In this document: piece by piece, positions 33,111 through 43,790 of the stretch
Layout of the letters: every line of letters begins with the position of its first letter
Position numbering within the stretch: position 1 is the stretch's first letter
From: Methanosarcinales archaeon Methan_01
Lineage (GTDB): Archaea; Halobacteriota; Methanosarcinia; Methanotrichales; Methanotrichaceae
Assembly (NCBI GenBank): GCA_001602645.1
Contig: LUYE01000015.1
Location: 50,269-114,268, forward strand
DNA: 64,000 nucleotides
Direction: 5' to 3'
Made by a program: the position numbers and the translations under genes
Notes under the pieces: model-generated
Told to the model about the DNA's origin: nothing
What the model saw: only the letters and a program-made list of their open reading frames with translations
Database searches by the model: none

Positions 33111-35129
33111 TTGAAGCTGAAGGACGTTCCTGGCGTGGGGGCGAAGTTGACCGAGAGGCTCATCGCCCACTACGGAGATGAACAGGCCGCCCTCGGGGCC
33201 CTCCTGGAGGGGGACGTGGCCGGCCTCCTGGAGATGAGGGGGATGAGCGAGCGGCAGGCGACGGCCCTCGTCCAGCGGGCCCGAGGGGCGAGCTACGGCG
33301 TATCCCCCGCCGCCTTCCTCACCACCGAGGAGGCGGCCAGGATCTACGAGGCCCTGATGAGGCTGCTGGCGGAGGAGGCCCACACCGACCGCGCCAGGCA
33401 GAAGCTCTCCTGCCTCTTCCCCTCCTCCTCCAGGGAGATGATCGAGGAGAACAGGAGGTTTGCGGAGGAGGCGATGGCTACGGCGAAAACCCTCCAAGAA
33501 ACCGACCTAGGCCAATGTCTATCTCAGTTGAGGCCGCTCCGGAAGGGCCCCGGCCCCCGGGTCCGGAGCCGGGCTGTGGCCACAAACTCGGCTGCCACCT
33601 TCCGGGCATTGAAGGCGAGGGGGATCGATAGAGCCGTCGACCTCCATCTCGTCGAGAGCCCGAGGGAGCTCCGGGACCTGGCCCAGGGTTACGATCTGGT
33701 GACCCTCATCGGCAGAAGCATCGACAGCCTCGACCTCCTCGAGGTTGAGGAGGCGGAGGGGGAGGAGGACTGGTACCTGATCCCCGAGCAGGTCCTCCAT
33801 CTCTACCAGGAGAACGGGGTGACGATCGACGCCATCATCAAAGCCACAAAGATCCTGGAGGGCTCGAAGGTCGCCACCTTCGAGGGGCTGGAGGGGCTCG
33901 CGATCTGCATGGCGAAGCTGGCTGAGGAGGGAGACCCCGAGGTCCAGCGGCTCGAAAAGCTGATGGCGGAGGTGGAGGGCAGGGTGGAGGAGGCGGTGGC
34001 CTGGGCCAACGGCGAGCTGAAGACGAGGATGGAGAGCTGTTCGGTCACCCTCGCCGGGGACGACCTCCTCCTCGCCCTCGGTAAGGGGGACGACCTCCGG
34101 GACGTCTTCATATCCAGGATGGGGGAGACCTTCGCGACCGTCCTTAAGGAGGCCCGGTTCCGGGCCTCCACAGGTCTTGATCTGAAGGGGTCCGAACGGG
34201 CGAGGCTCGAGGAGATCCTCTACCCTGAAGTCCGCTATCCCCTGGAGGAGGACAGGGAGGCCCTCGTCCGGTTCGTCCAGGAGCTGCGGAAGAGGGCGGA
34301 GGCGAAGCGGCTCCGATTCCACCGGGATAGGGCGAAGGAGCTTTCGGGGATCTGGGGGGAAGTAGAGGCCCTCCACGAGTACCTGCTGGAGTTCGACGTG
34401 GCCTACTCCCTCGGCTCCTTCGCCCTATCCCGAGGCCTGGCGATGCCCGCCTTCGTGGAGGACCCCTCCATAGGCTTATTGGACGGAAAGAACCTCTTCC
34501 TGGAGGATCCGGAGCCCGTCAGCTATTCGGTCGGCCCAACGGGGCTCGCCGAGGCCGTGGAGACGACGGCGATATTGAGCGGCGTCAACTCCGGCGGCAA
34601 GACCGCCCTCCTCGATCTGCTGGCCCAAGCGGCGATCCTGGCCCACATGGGGCTTCCTGTCCCGGCGAGGTTTTGCAGGCTTGCCCTCTTCGATAGCCTC
34701 TACTACTTCGGCAAGAGCAGAGGCACTTTGGGGGCCGGGGCCTTCGAGGCGACGATCCGGAAGTTCTCCGCCCTTGCGGGGGGTGAGAGGAAGCTGGTCC
34801 TGGCAGACGAGCTGGAGGCGATGACCGAGCCGGGCGCCTCGGCGAGGATCATAGCCTCCCTCCTCGACGAGCTCTCCCGGGGCGGTTCGGTCGCCATCTT
34901 CGTCAGCCATCTCGCCGAGGAGGTGGCGAGGTTTGCAGAGACCGCCGTGAGGATCGACGGTATCGAGGCCCGGGGGCTCGACGAAGAGTACCGGCTGATC
35001 GTCGATAGAAGCCCTCGATATCGTCATCTGGCTAGGAGCACCCCGGAGCTGATCCTCGAGAGGCTCGCCCGAACCTCCGAGGTCGGAGAGAGGGATTTTT
35101 ATGGGAGGCTCCTGTCGAAGTTCCGGTGA
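33111..35129 (+). CDS. MutS-family (MutS2-like) ATPase with N-terminal helix-hairpin-helix
   Basis: A 672-residue protein. N-terminal HhH motifs (LKDVPGVGAKLTERLIAHYGD, LLEMRGMSERQATALV) are followed by a helical clamp region and the MutS ATPase: Walker A LSGVNSGGKTALLDLL, Walker B LVLADELEAMTEPG and the dimer-contact ISH-like FVSHLAEEV. It lacks the N-terminal mismatch-recognition domain and the C-terminal Smr nuclease. TTG 33111 is chosen because a TATA (GCTATATGG, about 33079-33087) lies about 26 nt upstream, giving a leaderless transcript; the longer ORF upstream is the shadow of the antisense methyltransferase. Probably recombination-related rather than mismatch repair. Confidence 0.85.
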   Translation: MKLKDVPGVGAKLTERLIAHYGDEQAALGALLEGDVAGLLEMRGMSERQATALVQRARGASYGVSPAAFLTTEEAARIYEALMRLLAEEAHTDRARQKLSCLFPSSSREMIEENRRFAEEAMATAKTLQETDLGQCLSQLRPLRKGPGPRVRSRAVATNSAATFRALKARGIDRAVDLHLVESPRELRDLAQGYDLVTLIGRSIDSLDLLEVEEAEGEEDWYLIPEQVLHLYQENGVTIDAIIKATKILEGSKVATFEGLEGLAICMAKLAEEGDPEVQRLEKLMAEVEGRVEEAVAWANGELKTRMESCSVTLAGDDLLLALGKGDDLRDVFISRMGETFATVLKEARFRASTGLDLKGSERARLEEILYPEVRYPLEEDREALVRFVQELRKRAEAKRLRFHRDRAKELSGIWGEVEALHEYLLEFDVAYSLGSFALSRGLAMPAFVEDPSIGLLDGKNLFLEDPEPVSYSVGPTGLAEAVETTAILSGVNSGGKTALLDLLAQAAILAHMGLPVPARFCRLALFDSLYYFGKSRGTLGAGAFEATIRKFSALAGGERKLVLADELEAMTEPGASARIIASLLDELSRGGSVAIFVSHLAEEVARFAETAVRIDGIEARGLDEEYRLIVDRSPRYRHLARSTPELILERLARTSEVGERDFYGRLLSKFR

Positions 35130-35160
35130 ATTTTTATACTTGCATGTCAATTTATATCTC

Positions 35161-35376
35161 ATGGACCCCTCTTATCATCTCGATATCTGGCAGATCGCCG
35201 CCATATGCCTCTTGATGCTCCCTTTATTCTTCATCGCCAACTACTTCGTAGTAAAGAAGATGGTCCGGGAGAGGAGGGCCCGGGAGGATAGGGTGGAGAG
35301 GTTCGTCGCCGCCACCGTCGCCCGGGATATGAGTCCCGAGGCGAGGTCGAGGAGGAGGCCGAGAAGAAGGTTCTGA
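35161..35376 (+). CDS. Small single-span membrane protein
   Basis: A 71-residue protein with one membrane helix (IWQIAAICLLMLPLFFIANYFVV) followed by a strongly basic cytoplasmic tail (KKMVRERRAREDRVERF, and a terminal RSRRRPRRRF). Starts 31 nt after the MutS2-like gene; a TATA-like TTTTTATACTTGCATG lies between, so it may also have its own promoter. Function unknown. Confidence 0.6.
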   Translation: MDPSYHLDIWQIAAICLLMLPLFFIANYFVVKKMVRERRAREDRVERFVAATVARDMSPEARSRRRPRRRF

Positions 35377-35465
35377 TCCCGGCTCCGATGGCTTGATGTA
35401 CCTCGGCGATCTTCTGTCGGATCTCCTTGGTGGGCAGGATATTGGGAATTTATTTTTACTTAGTT

Positions 35466-35479
35466 CAGATGTACATCTG
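35466..35479. promoter_or_regulatory. Perfect palindrome CAGATGTACATCTG upstream of the CmI4-like gene
   Basis: A 14-bp perfect palindrome about 140 nt before ATG 35617, well upstream of the CTTTATAGTATAAAC core promoter (about 35572-35586). Its half-site CAGATG recurs in the second dyad at 35504-35518, suggesting an operator for a dimeric regulator. Confidence 0.45.
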
Positions 35480-35503
35480 GCGTATATTGATCTGGAATCT
35501 CGC

Positions 35504-35518
35504 TATCATCAGATGATA
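35504..35518. promoter_or_regulatory. Perfect palindrome TATCATC-A-GATGATA upstream of the CmI4-like gene
   Basis: Seven-bp arms around one base. Centre 38.5 nt from that of the first palindrome (nearly four DNA turns), and both lie upstream of the TATA region. Confidence 0.45.
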
Positions 35519-35616
35519 TAATAATTAATATATATCTACCTTCATGGGTTGCTCAATATTATGGGAAACCTCTTTATAGTATAAACAAGGGAGTTATCGG
35601 TGGGGTGTGTACTCAG

Positions 35617-36213
35617 ATGAGCGATAAGACGGAGCAGTTGAAGGAGCTGTTCTTGAAGATCTCAAGCAGCACCAAAGTGGTCGAGAAGCAGGCCACCATC
35701 CACGGCGATCTCAAGGGGAGCGAAGAGATCGAAAGCAGGCTTCAAGTGGTTGTATCCGATATGGCCAAGCGATACAACATCCAGACGAAGCTCACCCCCC
35801 AGCAGCTGGCCACCGTGGTGAGGCTTTTTTATAAGGGGCTCAGCGACACCGAGATCGCTGAGCAGATCGGTGACCGGGCCCTCAACAAGACCGTCAGTCG
35901 CGCCAGGATCAAGCTCCATCTCTTCCGGGAATCCGACCTGAAGCCGCCCTTCGAGAAGGGGGAGTTTCTCAGGCTCGCCGAAGCCGGTCGGTCCGTCAAG
36001 GAGATGAGCGATAGCCTGGGGGTCGCCCCCTCCACCATCAGCGAGTACAAGAACATCTTCGAGTGCCAGGCGGCGGCCGAGAGGGACGGATATACCAAGC
36101 GGTTTGAGGATATAGTCTCGGACCAGGACGTATCGGAGAGGATGGTCACCCACATATCCAAGGATGGGCTCCAGGACACCATGGACACCGATTACGAGAC
36201 CGCAGAAGCATGA
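35617..36213 (+). CDS. Homolog of haloarchaeal conditioned-medium-induced protein 4 (CmI4)
   Basis: A 198-residue HTH protein with the pattern of CmI4 proteins: acidic N-terminus DKTEQLKELFLKI, TPQQLATVVRLFYKGLSDTEIAEQIG, ARIKLHLFRESDLKPPF, then the HTH VKEMSDSLGVAPSTISEYKNIFECQAAAERDGYTKRFEDIVSD. The C-terminal DxxxTxDYE-type acidic tail fits too. It likely contacts DNA or the transcription machinery in stationary phase; that is inferred from the haloarchaeal name. ATG 35617 with GGTGGGG upstream is preferred to GTG 35605. Confidence 0.7.
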   Translation: MSDKTEQLKELFLKISSSTKVVEKQATIHGDLKGSEEIESRLQVVVSDMAKRYNIQTKLTPQQLATVVRLFYKGLSDTEIAEQIGDRALNKTVSRARIKLHLFRESDLKPPFEKGEFLRLAEAGRSVKEMSDSLGVAPSTISEYKNIFECQAAAERDGYTKRFEDIVSDQDVSERMVTHISKDGLQDTMDTDYETAEA

Positions 36214-36262
36214 ATAGGTGGGGGTTCCCTCCACCTGGAGGTCCCCCCAGGGCCTGATTATA

Positions 36263-36679
36263 TCAGATCCTCTTGGCCTCGTACGGCCCCGAAAGCACCG
36301 TCTGGTCGCTGTCGCGATAGTGGAACTCTCCCCGGATCGTCTCTTCGTCCACCAGCCGTCCGTCGGTGAAGGAGATGGTCGTCAGGGGGTCTCCTCCACC
36401 GGAGCTCCTGGTGGCCAGGTAGAAGGCTTTAACCTTGTCGCCGTCGATCGTCCCGAAGATCACACCACCGTACCCCTCTCCTGAGGGGGCGACCTCGACC
36501 GCATATGATCCGATTATGCTCTCTTCGATCTGCTCGATCTCGGCTATCATGATCTCTTCGATCCCGCCGAAGCTGTACCTGGACTCCCATCTGCCCGTCA
36601 CGTCGAAGCTGCCGGCGGCGGCCCCCTGGAGGATCGCCGCCAGGGCGAGGACTGCAATTGACCATCGGACCGTTCTCAT
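36263..36679 (-). CDS. Small exported protein with a lipocalin-like repeat
   Basis: A 138-residue secreted protein: signal peptide MRTVRWSIAVLALAAILQGAAAG and a beta-rich mature part (TGRWESRYSFGGIEEIMIAEIEQIEESIIGSYAV, GVIFGTIDGDKVKAFYL, RGEFHYRDSDQTVLSGPYEAKRI). The W-x-Y-x-G pattern and strand order suggest a small beta-barrel, but no family is certain. ATG 36679 follows GGGGAGATAGAG. Confidence 0.65.
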   Translation of the reverse strand: MRTVRWSIAVLALAAILQGAAAGSFDVTGRWESRYSFGGIEEIMIAEIEQIEESIIGSYAVEVAPSGEGYGGVIFGTIDGDKVKAFYLATRSSGGGDPLTTISFTDGRLVDEETIRGEFHYRDSDQTVLSGPYEAKRI

Positions 36680-36811
36680 CTCTATCTCCCCGTATCTTTT
36701 CATCCTGACTGCGTCTGATATCTCTTTAGGATCTGTATTTTCGGATCTGTATTAATAGTTAATCTAAAAAAGAGCCTGATGGACGCCTCCCCCCTGGGCG
36801 TCCCGCCGGCA

Positions 36812-37675
36812 TCAGAGCCAGAGGATCAGGAAAAACGTTGCTAGCATCCACTCCCCTTCCACCAGGAGGTCGAGGAAGACGGGATTGATCTCATTCCTGA
36901 AGTAGAGGATGTACCCATACCCGTATATTATGAGGAGGGCAGCGAAGAGCCTCAGATCTCCCTGCATAAACATCAGCAGGGGCAAGAGGGTGCTGTTGAC
37001 GGCCAGGAGGACGGCGGTGGCCCACCCCCGTCCCAGGATGACGGGGACTGTCCTGACTCCGTTCACCCTGTCGCCCTCGACGTCCCTCATGTCGTAGAGG
37101 ACCGTATCCACAAAGGTCTTGACGAACATGAAGTATCCGACGATGGCTATATTCCCTGCCACCAGATGTCCCGCACTAAAGGCCGGCATCAGCGTCGTGA
37201 TCAGGGCCCAGGTCGACGCCACCACCACGTTCTTCATCACCGGGATGTCCTTCAGCCTGGGGACCCCCGGGAGGAGCCTCATACCGTAGAAGGCGTTAGC
37301 GACCATCGGTATCAGAATTATCGGCAGCGCATCAGGCATGCTCGAGAGGGTGAGGAGGGCCGCTATGAGGTAGGCGGCGAGGGAGGCGGAGATGACGAGC
37401 CGCTTCCGTCCATAAATGAAGCTCCTCCTATGAGGCATGTTGACGACGTCCTTATCGAGGTCCGCGATCTTGTCCAGGCTGTATACTGAAAATGATATCA
37501 AGAAAACTATAAAACAAGTCTGGATCTCTGGAGTGACGTCCAGCAGTATGTAGCCGATATATGTCTTGAAAAAGCCAGTCCCGCCAATGAAGAGGGAGCT
37601 CACCGCTAAAAACGTAAATAGTCGGTTGAATGCCCCGTTTAAACCAATTTTGTATGAATACTTATATGTCTCCAT
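36812..37675 (-). CDS. UbiA-family polyprenyl transferase
   Basis: An integral membrane prenyltransferase with about eight segments, 287 residues. The first Asp-rich motif is SLDKIADLDKD and the second DMRDVEGDRVNG, both needed for Mg-prenyl diphosphate binding. In methanogens such enzymes make archaeal lipids or methanophenazine; which one this is cannot be told. A dyad overlaps its transcription start (37697-37719). Confidence 0.88.
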   Translation of the reverse strand: METYKYSYKIGLNGAFNRLFTFLAVSSLFIGGTGFFKTYIGYILLDVTPEIQTCFIVFLISFSVYSLDKIADLDKDVVNMPHRRSFIYGRKRLVISASLAAYLIAALLTLSSMPDALPIILIPMVANAFYGMRLLPGVPRLKDIPVMKNVVVASTWALITTLMPAFSAGHLVAGNIAIVGYFMFVKTFVDTVLYDMRDVEGDRVNGVRTVPVILGRGWATAVLLAVNSTLLPLLMFMQGDLRLFAALLIIYGYGYILYFRNEINPVFLDLLVEGEWMLATFFLILWL

Positions 37676-37696
37676 AATTTAGTCCCCGGATGTAAC

Positions 37697-37719
37697 ATTA
37701 TCAGCATGATCTTGATAAT
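37697..37719. promoter_or_regulatory. Inverted repeat at the ubiA-family gene transcription start
   Basis: ATTATCA and TGATAAT (perfect 7-bp arms) flank nine bases. The minus-strand TATA (TTATATATAGAT, about 37725-37736) lies just upstream, so the dyad covers the start site, a repressor-like position. Confidence 0.45.
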
Positions 37720-38059
37720 CTTATCTATATATAAAATTTCGAACGTTATTTAAGTTAAATTCCTCCAAATATGAGCGATAATCTCTTCTATTCGCCGCAT
37801 ATCTCCATAACATTGCCTATTAATCTTATATTCCTGATATCTATCGGAATTGTCTATAGCTCTATAATTATTACTTCGGATCAGGATCATCCCATCGTCA
37901 TCGTCAGAAACATTAACTCTACTCAACAATCTATGGATCCTGTCAACAATCTTATCTTAAGTCAGCAATTCAATCACAGATCGACATTCCATCGTCCATC
38001 TGCCTCCCCAACCGTCGGAGACCTTTTATCCCCCGGACCGGTGTCCCGATATGGGGTCC
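37720..38059. other. AT-rich intergenic region
   Basis: Between two divergent-facing minus-strand genes. It contains the UbiA-family promoter at its left end. A plus-strand reading frame from 37771 exists but has poor codon use and runs into the antisense of the regulator at 38060; I do not call it. No RNA gene seen. Confidence 0.4.
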
Positions 38060-38869
38060 TCAGATCGATTGGATCTTATCCGACTTGCATAGATAATAAT
38101 AGAAAAGGTCGTTACCCCATTCGATGGCTGCTTCCCCAAGGCAGTTCAGGTCCTTTCCGACGTCGTAAACCCCATCCATCCTGAAGAGCCCCAGGGAGAA
38201 GAGGGAATCTGTTACGGTGAACGCCGCAGTGACCTCCCCATCGATGCTGTAAAGCCTGGCGTTGTCGAGCTTTAGGAGTTCCTCCAGGATCTCTCTGTGG
38301 TCGTTGACGACTATCTCGATTATGGGCTTCGTCAGGATCAGGTCGACCTCTCCCCCGTTGATGGCGGCTGTTGCTACCGCCTCTGCGTATCCGGGGATTA
38401 TGATCGGGGAGAGGCCTCGGATCATGGTAGCCTTTTTCAGTTCGGATATGAAGAACTCCTGGGTTTTGAGGATATCCGCTGGGTCCCCTTCGAGGATCTC
38501 GGAGTTGTTGAGCATCCCTATCCTGGTCTGAAGAAATTCCGGTATGGCACTTATGTCATGGGTGAGCCAGAATGAGCTGTGATCTTCCAGGACCAAGACG
38601 AAGTCTATCATCTCCGTAAGCATACAGGCCTGCATCCTGCCTAGGTTGGTCAGATCATAGCCTCTGTCAGTTCTGGTGACGAGGTTCGTTTCGGTCATCT
38701 CTTTGATGGCGTGGAGGATGGTGGTATTCCTGATGCCCATCTCCTTCTCCAGGTCGCTGGTGCTCTTGGCACCATCCTTAAGGCTGAGGAGAACCTTCGT
38801 CCGCACCTTCGAGCGGGTGAAGGTCTTGAGCGACTCCTCCGCCAGATCGTACCTTTCGGATGCCGACAT
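38060..38869 (-). CDS. FilR1-like transcriptional regulator without receiver domain
   Basis: A 269-residue regulator with an N-terminal winged helix (RSKVRTKVLLSLKDGAKSTSDLEKEMGIRNTTILHAIKEMTETNLVTRTDRGYDLTNLG) and the FilR1_middle/DUF1724 domain (EILEGDPADILKTQEFFISELKKATMIRGLSPIIIPGYAEAV... DSLFSLGLFRMDGVYDVGKDLNCLGEAAIEWGNDLFYYY). It is colinear with the N-terminal two thirds of FilR1 (58529-59908), but has no C-terminal receiver, so it must sense a ligand directly or act downstream of another regulator. A TATA TTATAAAAAG lies at about 38905-38914 (minus strand). Confidence 0.85.
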   Translation of the reverse strand: MSASERYDLAEESLKTFTRSKVRTKVLLSLKDGAKSTSDLEKEMGIRNTTILHAIKEMTETNLVTRTDRGYDLTNLGRMQACMLTEMIDFVLVLEDHSSFWLTHDISAIPEFLQTRIGMLNNSEILEGDPADILKTQEFFISELKKATMIRGLSPIIIPGYAEAVATAAINGGEVDLILTKPIIEIVVNDHREILEELLKLDNARLYSIDGEVTAAFTVTDSLFSLGLFRMDGVYDVGKDLNCLGEAAIEWGNDLFYYYLCKSDKIQSI

Positions 38870-39360
38870 ATTTCACCTTTCGATATCTGGGGATTTATTC
38901 TCCTTTTTATAACGACGGATGGGGGCGGAAGGGTTGTAGGATCGACTTCATTCCTTTTCATCCTCTGACTATAAAATATACATAATTTCGCCCTGCGACG
39001 TCAGGATAGGCCAGGACCCGATGAGATATATATTTATCGATGCCTAAACAGTTAAATTTATAATGTTATGATTCGACGCTCTGGGAGGCATCTTCCGCCG
39101 ATATCGTCCAAAGTAGCCGGAAGGAGCATTCTAAATCGGCTTTTGATCCCTCCTTGGCTTTCAGAAATAGTTGCCAGTCGATCCCCGGTCATGCCACCCG
39201 CCTGAAACTTTTTCGACGCCCGTCCCCGCAACGAAGGCCGCCGAGCTTGCCTTCAGGAAGGAGGACGCGAAGAGGGGGCTGAAGGATGACGAGGCCTAAG
39301 GATGTCGCTATTTGATCTCCTGCGAAGAACCCGGATCGACGGTCTGATAAAATCAAGAGG
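38870..39360. other. Intergenic region with gene remnant
   Basis: Left part holds the promoter of the 38060 regulator. Two TATA-like boxes (GATATATATTTATC, about 39025; TTAAATTTATAATG, about 39050) point right. Bases 39215-39296 encode TPVPATKAAELAFRKEDAKR-GLKDDEA and a stop with G/C-ending codons, which looks like the 3' end of a lost gene. No intact gene. Confidence 0.35.
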
Positions 39361-39432
39361 TGCGGCTGCCGGGAATCGAACCCGGGCTACGAGCTTGGGA
39401 AGCTCATGTCCTGACCCCTGGACCACAGCCGC
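39361..39432 (-). tRNA. tRNA-Gly (anticodon CCC)
   Basis: Minus-strand 72-nt cloverleaf: acceptor GCGGCTG/CAGCCGC with discriminator A; D arm with GGTCCAGGGGTCAGGAC; anticodon stem TGAGC/GCTCG with loop TTCCCAA (anticodon CCC); T arm CCGGGTTCGATTCCCGG. CCA is not encoded. No intron. It reads GGG codons and lies 35 nt downstream of the SepCysS gene on the same strand. Confidence 0.95.
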
Positions 39433-39467
39433 TCGGCCCCCCTTTAGGGGGCCATATCTCATAAAGC

Positions 39468-41638
<2,171 letters not shown>

Positions 41639-41747
41639 ACGGGATCTGGCGCCCCTCTGGAGGAACGGACCTCTCTCGGCCGTCCTCCTGGTGATCAGAG
41701 GTGTTGACGGAAAGCTTTATGCACGACCGATGTAAAAGGGCCGGATT

Positions 41748-42176
41748 ATGAGACGTAATCTAGCATTATTGGTCGCAGTTCTTGCCCTATTACAGGCCTG
41801 GTCTGTCATCGGGCAGGATCTCACCCTCGATTCGCCGGTGGAGGCCCCAGCGGCCCTCACCGATTTCCTGAACGATACCCCCAACGCCTCCGTGAACAAC
41901 ACCGTTAACGACACCTTGAACGAGACCGCCGCGGCCACCGGCCTCTCGGCGACAGATACTCAGAAGGCCTTCCTCGATCTGCCCGTCAACGATAGCCTGA
42001 TCAATGCCGGCCTCTCGGCGACAGATACTCAGAAGGATTTCCTCGACCTGCCCGTCAACGATAGCCTGATCAACACCAACCTATCGATGACGAGCACCCA
42101 GAAGGCCTTCCTTCTGGATCAGCCGATCGAGACGCCGAAGACCTTCTACAACAAGGGCAGAATGATGGGCACCTGA
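41748..42176 (+). CDS. Exported repeat protein, Asn/Asp/Thr rich
   Basis: A 142-residue secreted protein: signal peptide LLVAVLALLQAWSVIG, an N-glycosylation-like sequence rich in N-x-T/S (NDT, NAS, NNT, NDT, NET), then two 23-residue repeats (GLSATDTQKAFLDLPVNDSL and a copy) and a partial third. A TATA AGCTTTATGC (about 41711-41720) points to it. Likely a surface or sheath component; function unknown. Confidence 0.65.
   Translation: MRRNLALLVAVLALLQAWSVIGQDLTLDSPVEAPAALTDFLNDTPNASVNNTVNDTLNETAAATGLSATDTQKAFLDLPVNDSLINAGLSATDTQKDFLDLPVNDSLINTNLSMTSTQKAFLLDQPIETPKTFYNKGRMMGT
41940..42131 (+). repeat. Tandem 69-bp repeats inside the exported protein
   Basis: Two full copies (41940-42008, 42009-42077) nearly identical at DNA level and a third, diverged partial copy encoding NLSMTSTQKAFLLDQP. 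Their nearly identical synonymous sites imply recent duplication and possible copy-number change. Confidence 0.85.
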
Positions 42177-42211
42177 TCGCGGATCTTCTGATCGGGTTGA
42201 GGTTGAAGAGC

Positions 42212-43024
42212 TCAATCCCACACCGACTCCAGATGGAGTCGCTCTCTTATGATGGCCCGGACCTTGTCCTCCTTCGACAAGGTCTCGGGATATTTCTTGT
42301 CGTCCAGCTCCAGGGTCAGGGGCCCATCGTACCCGGCGTCTCGGAGGGCCGTCAGGACCAGGTCGACGGACCCGGTGCTCGGGGGAAGGTGTCGGACTCC
42401 GTCCACGGTGGCGCTGACGTGGACGTCTAGGATTCGGTCACCGAGGGCCTCGACGAAGGCCAAGGCCCCCGAAGGCGGCGGGGTAGCATGGGATATATCC
42501 AGGGTCATCCCCAGGCGAGGGAACTCGTCGAGGAATCTGCCCATCTCGTTGGGGTCTGAGCAGAGGTTCCAGGGGGCGGGCTCCAGGTTCTCCAGAGCCA
42601 GGAGAACCCCCCTCTCCTCCGCCCGGTCCAGACAGAGGCCCAGATACCGGCGGAGCTTCGCCCTCTCCGCCTCCCTGGCCGGCCGCCTCGCCGTCCTCTT
42701 GCCCGGGTGGACGACCACCACCCCCGCGCCCAGAAGCCCGGCGAGGTCGATGGCCGAGAGGGACTCCTCGATCGTCGCCAGGGCGACGAGGTCGTTGTAG
42801 GACGAGGGGTTGAGGTCCATGACGGGGGCATGAAGGGTCGTTATCCTTCCACCCAGCACCTCTCGGATCAACTCCGCCTGCCCCGGCCGCTTCCCACCCT
42901 CCCAGTACCATGGGGTCTCGACCCAGAACTCCATCTCTTCTAGCCCCGCTTCGGCGATGACCTCGGCCATGCTCTGGGGGCCGAGGTCCCAGAGGAACAT
43001 CGATGAGGCCGACACCCTCGCCAT
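42212..43024 (-). CDS. Sugar-phosphate isomerase/epimerase-like TIM barrel
   Basis: A 270-residue AP-endonuclease-2 superfamily protein. Metal-binding positions: LHAPVMDL, VVVHPGK, ALENLEPAPW, TLDISHAT, DVHVSATVDGVRHLPP, LELDD. That set fits the family. Substrate unknown. Three bases separate it from the coiled-coil gene upstream, so the two are one transcript. Confidence 0.82.
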   Translation of the reverse strand: MARVSASSMFLWDLGPQSMAEVIAEAGLEEMEFWVETPWYWEGGKRPGQAELIREVLGGRITTLHAPVMDLNPSSYNDLVALATIEESLSAIDLAGLLGAGVVVVHPGKRTARRPAREAERAKLRRYLGLCLDRAEERGVLLALENLEPAPWNLCSDPNEMGRFLDEFPRLGMTLDISHATPPPSGALAFVEALGDRILDVHVSATVDGVRHLPPSTGSVDLVLTALRDAGYDGPLTLELDDKKYPETLSKEDKVRAIIRERLHLESVWD

Positions 43025-43027
43025 CTT

Positions 43028-43306
43028 TCACCGCCTCAGGTCCTCTATCAGCCGCTCGATCCTCGCGAGCCGCTCCATCTGGACCTGCATCCTCCGGAGG
43101 AGGATGGGCGGCGTCTCGGCCGGAGCCGTGCACTGGTCGGTCCAGCTGTCCACCTCCCGCATGACCTTATCGACGATCCCCTCCAGCTCGCCGGGGAGCT
43201 TCCCCTCCTCCCGCAGGACCTCGACCCCTTCGTCCACAGACTTCTGGATCTCTGCTATCTTCAGAAGCAGCAGGTTGAGTTCGACCTCTATCCTGGCCTG
43301 ATCCAT
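43028..43306 (-). CDS. Small coiled-coil protein of unknown function
   Basis: A 92-residue, mostly helical protein (QARIEVELNLLLLKIAEIQKSVDEGVEVLREEGKLPGELEGIVDKV) with two long amphipathic helices; one Cys. No recognised family. Directly upstream of the isomerase-like gene, same operon. Confidence 0.6.
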   Translation of the reverse strand: MDQARIEVELNLLLLKIAEIQKSVDEGVEVLREEGKLPGELEGIVDKVMREVDSWTDQCTAPAETPPILLRRMQVQMERLARIERLIEDLRR

Positions 43307-43436
43307 ACCTCTTCCTCTCCAGTCCGCCCTTCATATCGGAGTTCCGTCGGTGGAGGGATCGCTAAAAGGCCCTATCTCTTCACCGTGGGAGCGGGAGCCG
43401 GCCATCCTCCCCGACGGCCTAAGGCGGACTTCCCTT

Positions 43437-43790
43437 TCAGCTCGATCCCAGCTTAACTATCGCCTCTGCCAGGTCCCCGGAGGCCTCTTTGAGGGCCGCC
43501 TTCGCCTCCTGGGGGGTGCAGCCGGTCTGGGCCACCACCAGCTCGACGTCGGAGTCGGGGATCGATATCTCGCGGGGCCTCTCCAGGGCGGTGCCCACCA
43601 CCTGGTACGACCTGTTCCCCTGGGCGTCCATCACCGTCACCGACGCGTCGAGGAAGAATATCTCCCGGTCCGCGGTCCTGATGATCACCTCTTCTACCCC
43701 CTCGATCTCCTCGATGCTGATCCCCATCTGCTTCATCATCTGCTTCATCTTCTTGGGGTTTACCCCCTTGCCACCGATGCCTGGGAACAT
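43437..43790 (-). CDS. nac: Nascent polypeptide-associated complex protein
   Basis: Ribosome-bound chaperone, homodimeric in archaea. The NAC domain begins with KKMKQMMKQMGISIEEIEGVEEVIIRTADREIFF and the C-terminal UBA helix bundle VELVVAQTGCTPQEAKAALKEASGDLAEAIVKL is complete; 117 residues is normal. Confidence 0.95.
   Translation of the reverse strand: MFPGIGGKGVNPKKMKQMMKQMGISIEEIEGVEEVIIRTADREIFFLDASVTVMDAQGNRSYQVVGTALERPREISIPDSDVELVVAQTGCTPQEAKAALKEASGDLAEAIVKLGSS

Noticed and set aside
37771..38184. Plus-strand frame of 137 codons
   Set aside because: AT-rich, low-complexity, runs into the antisense of the 38060 regulator, no ribosome-binding site and no conserved motif.
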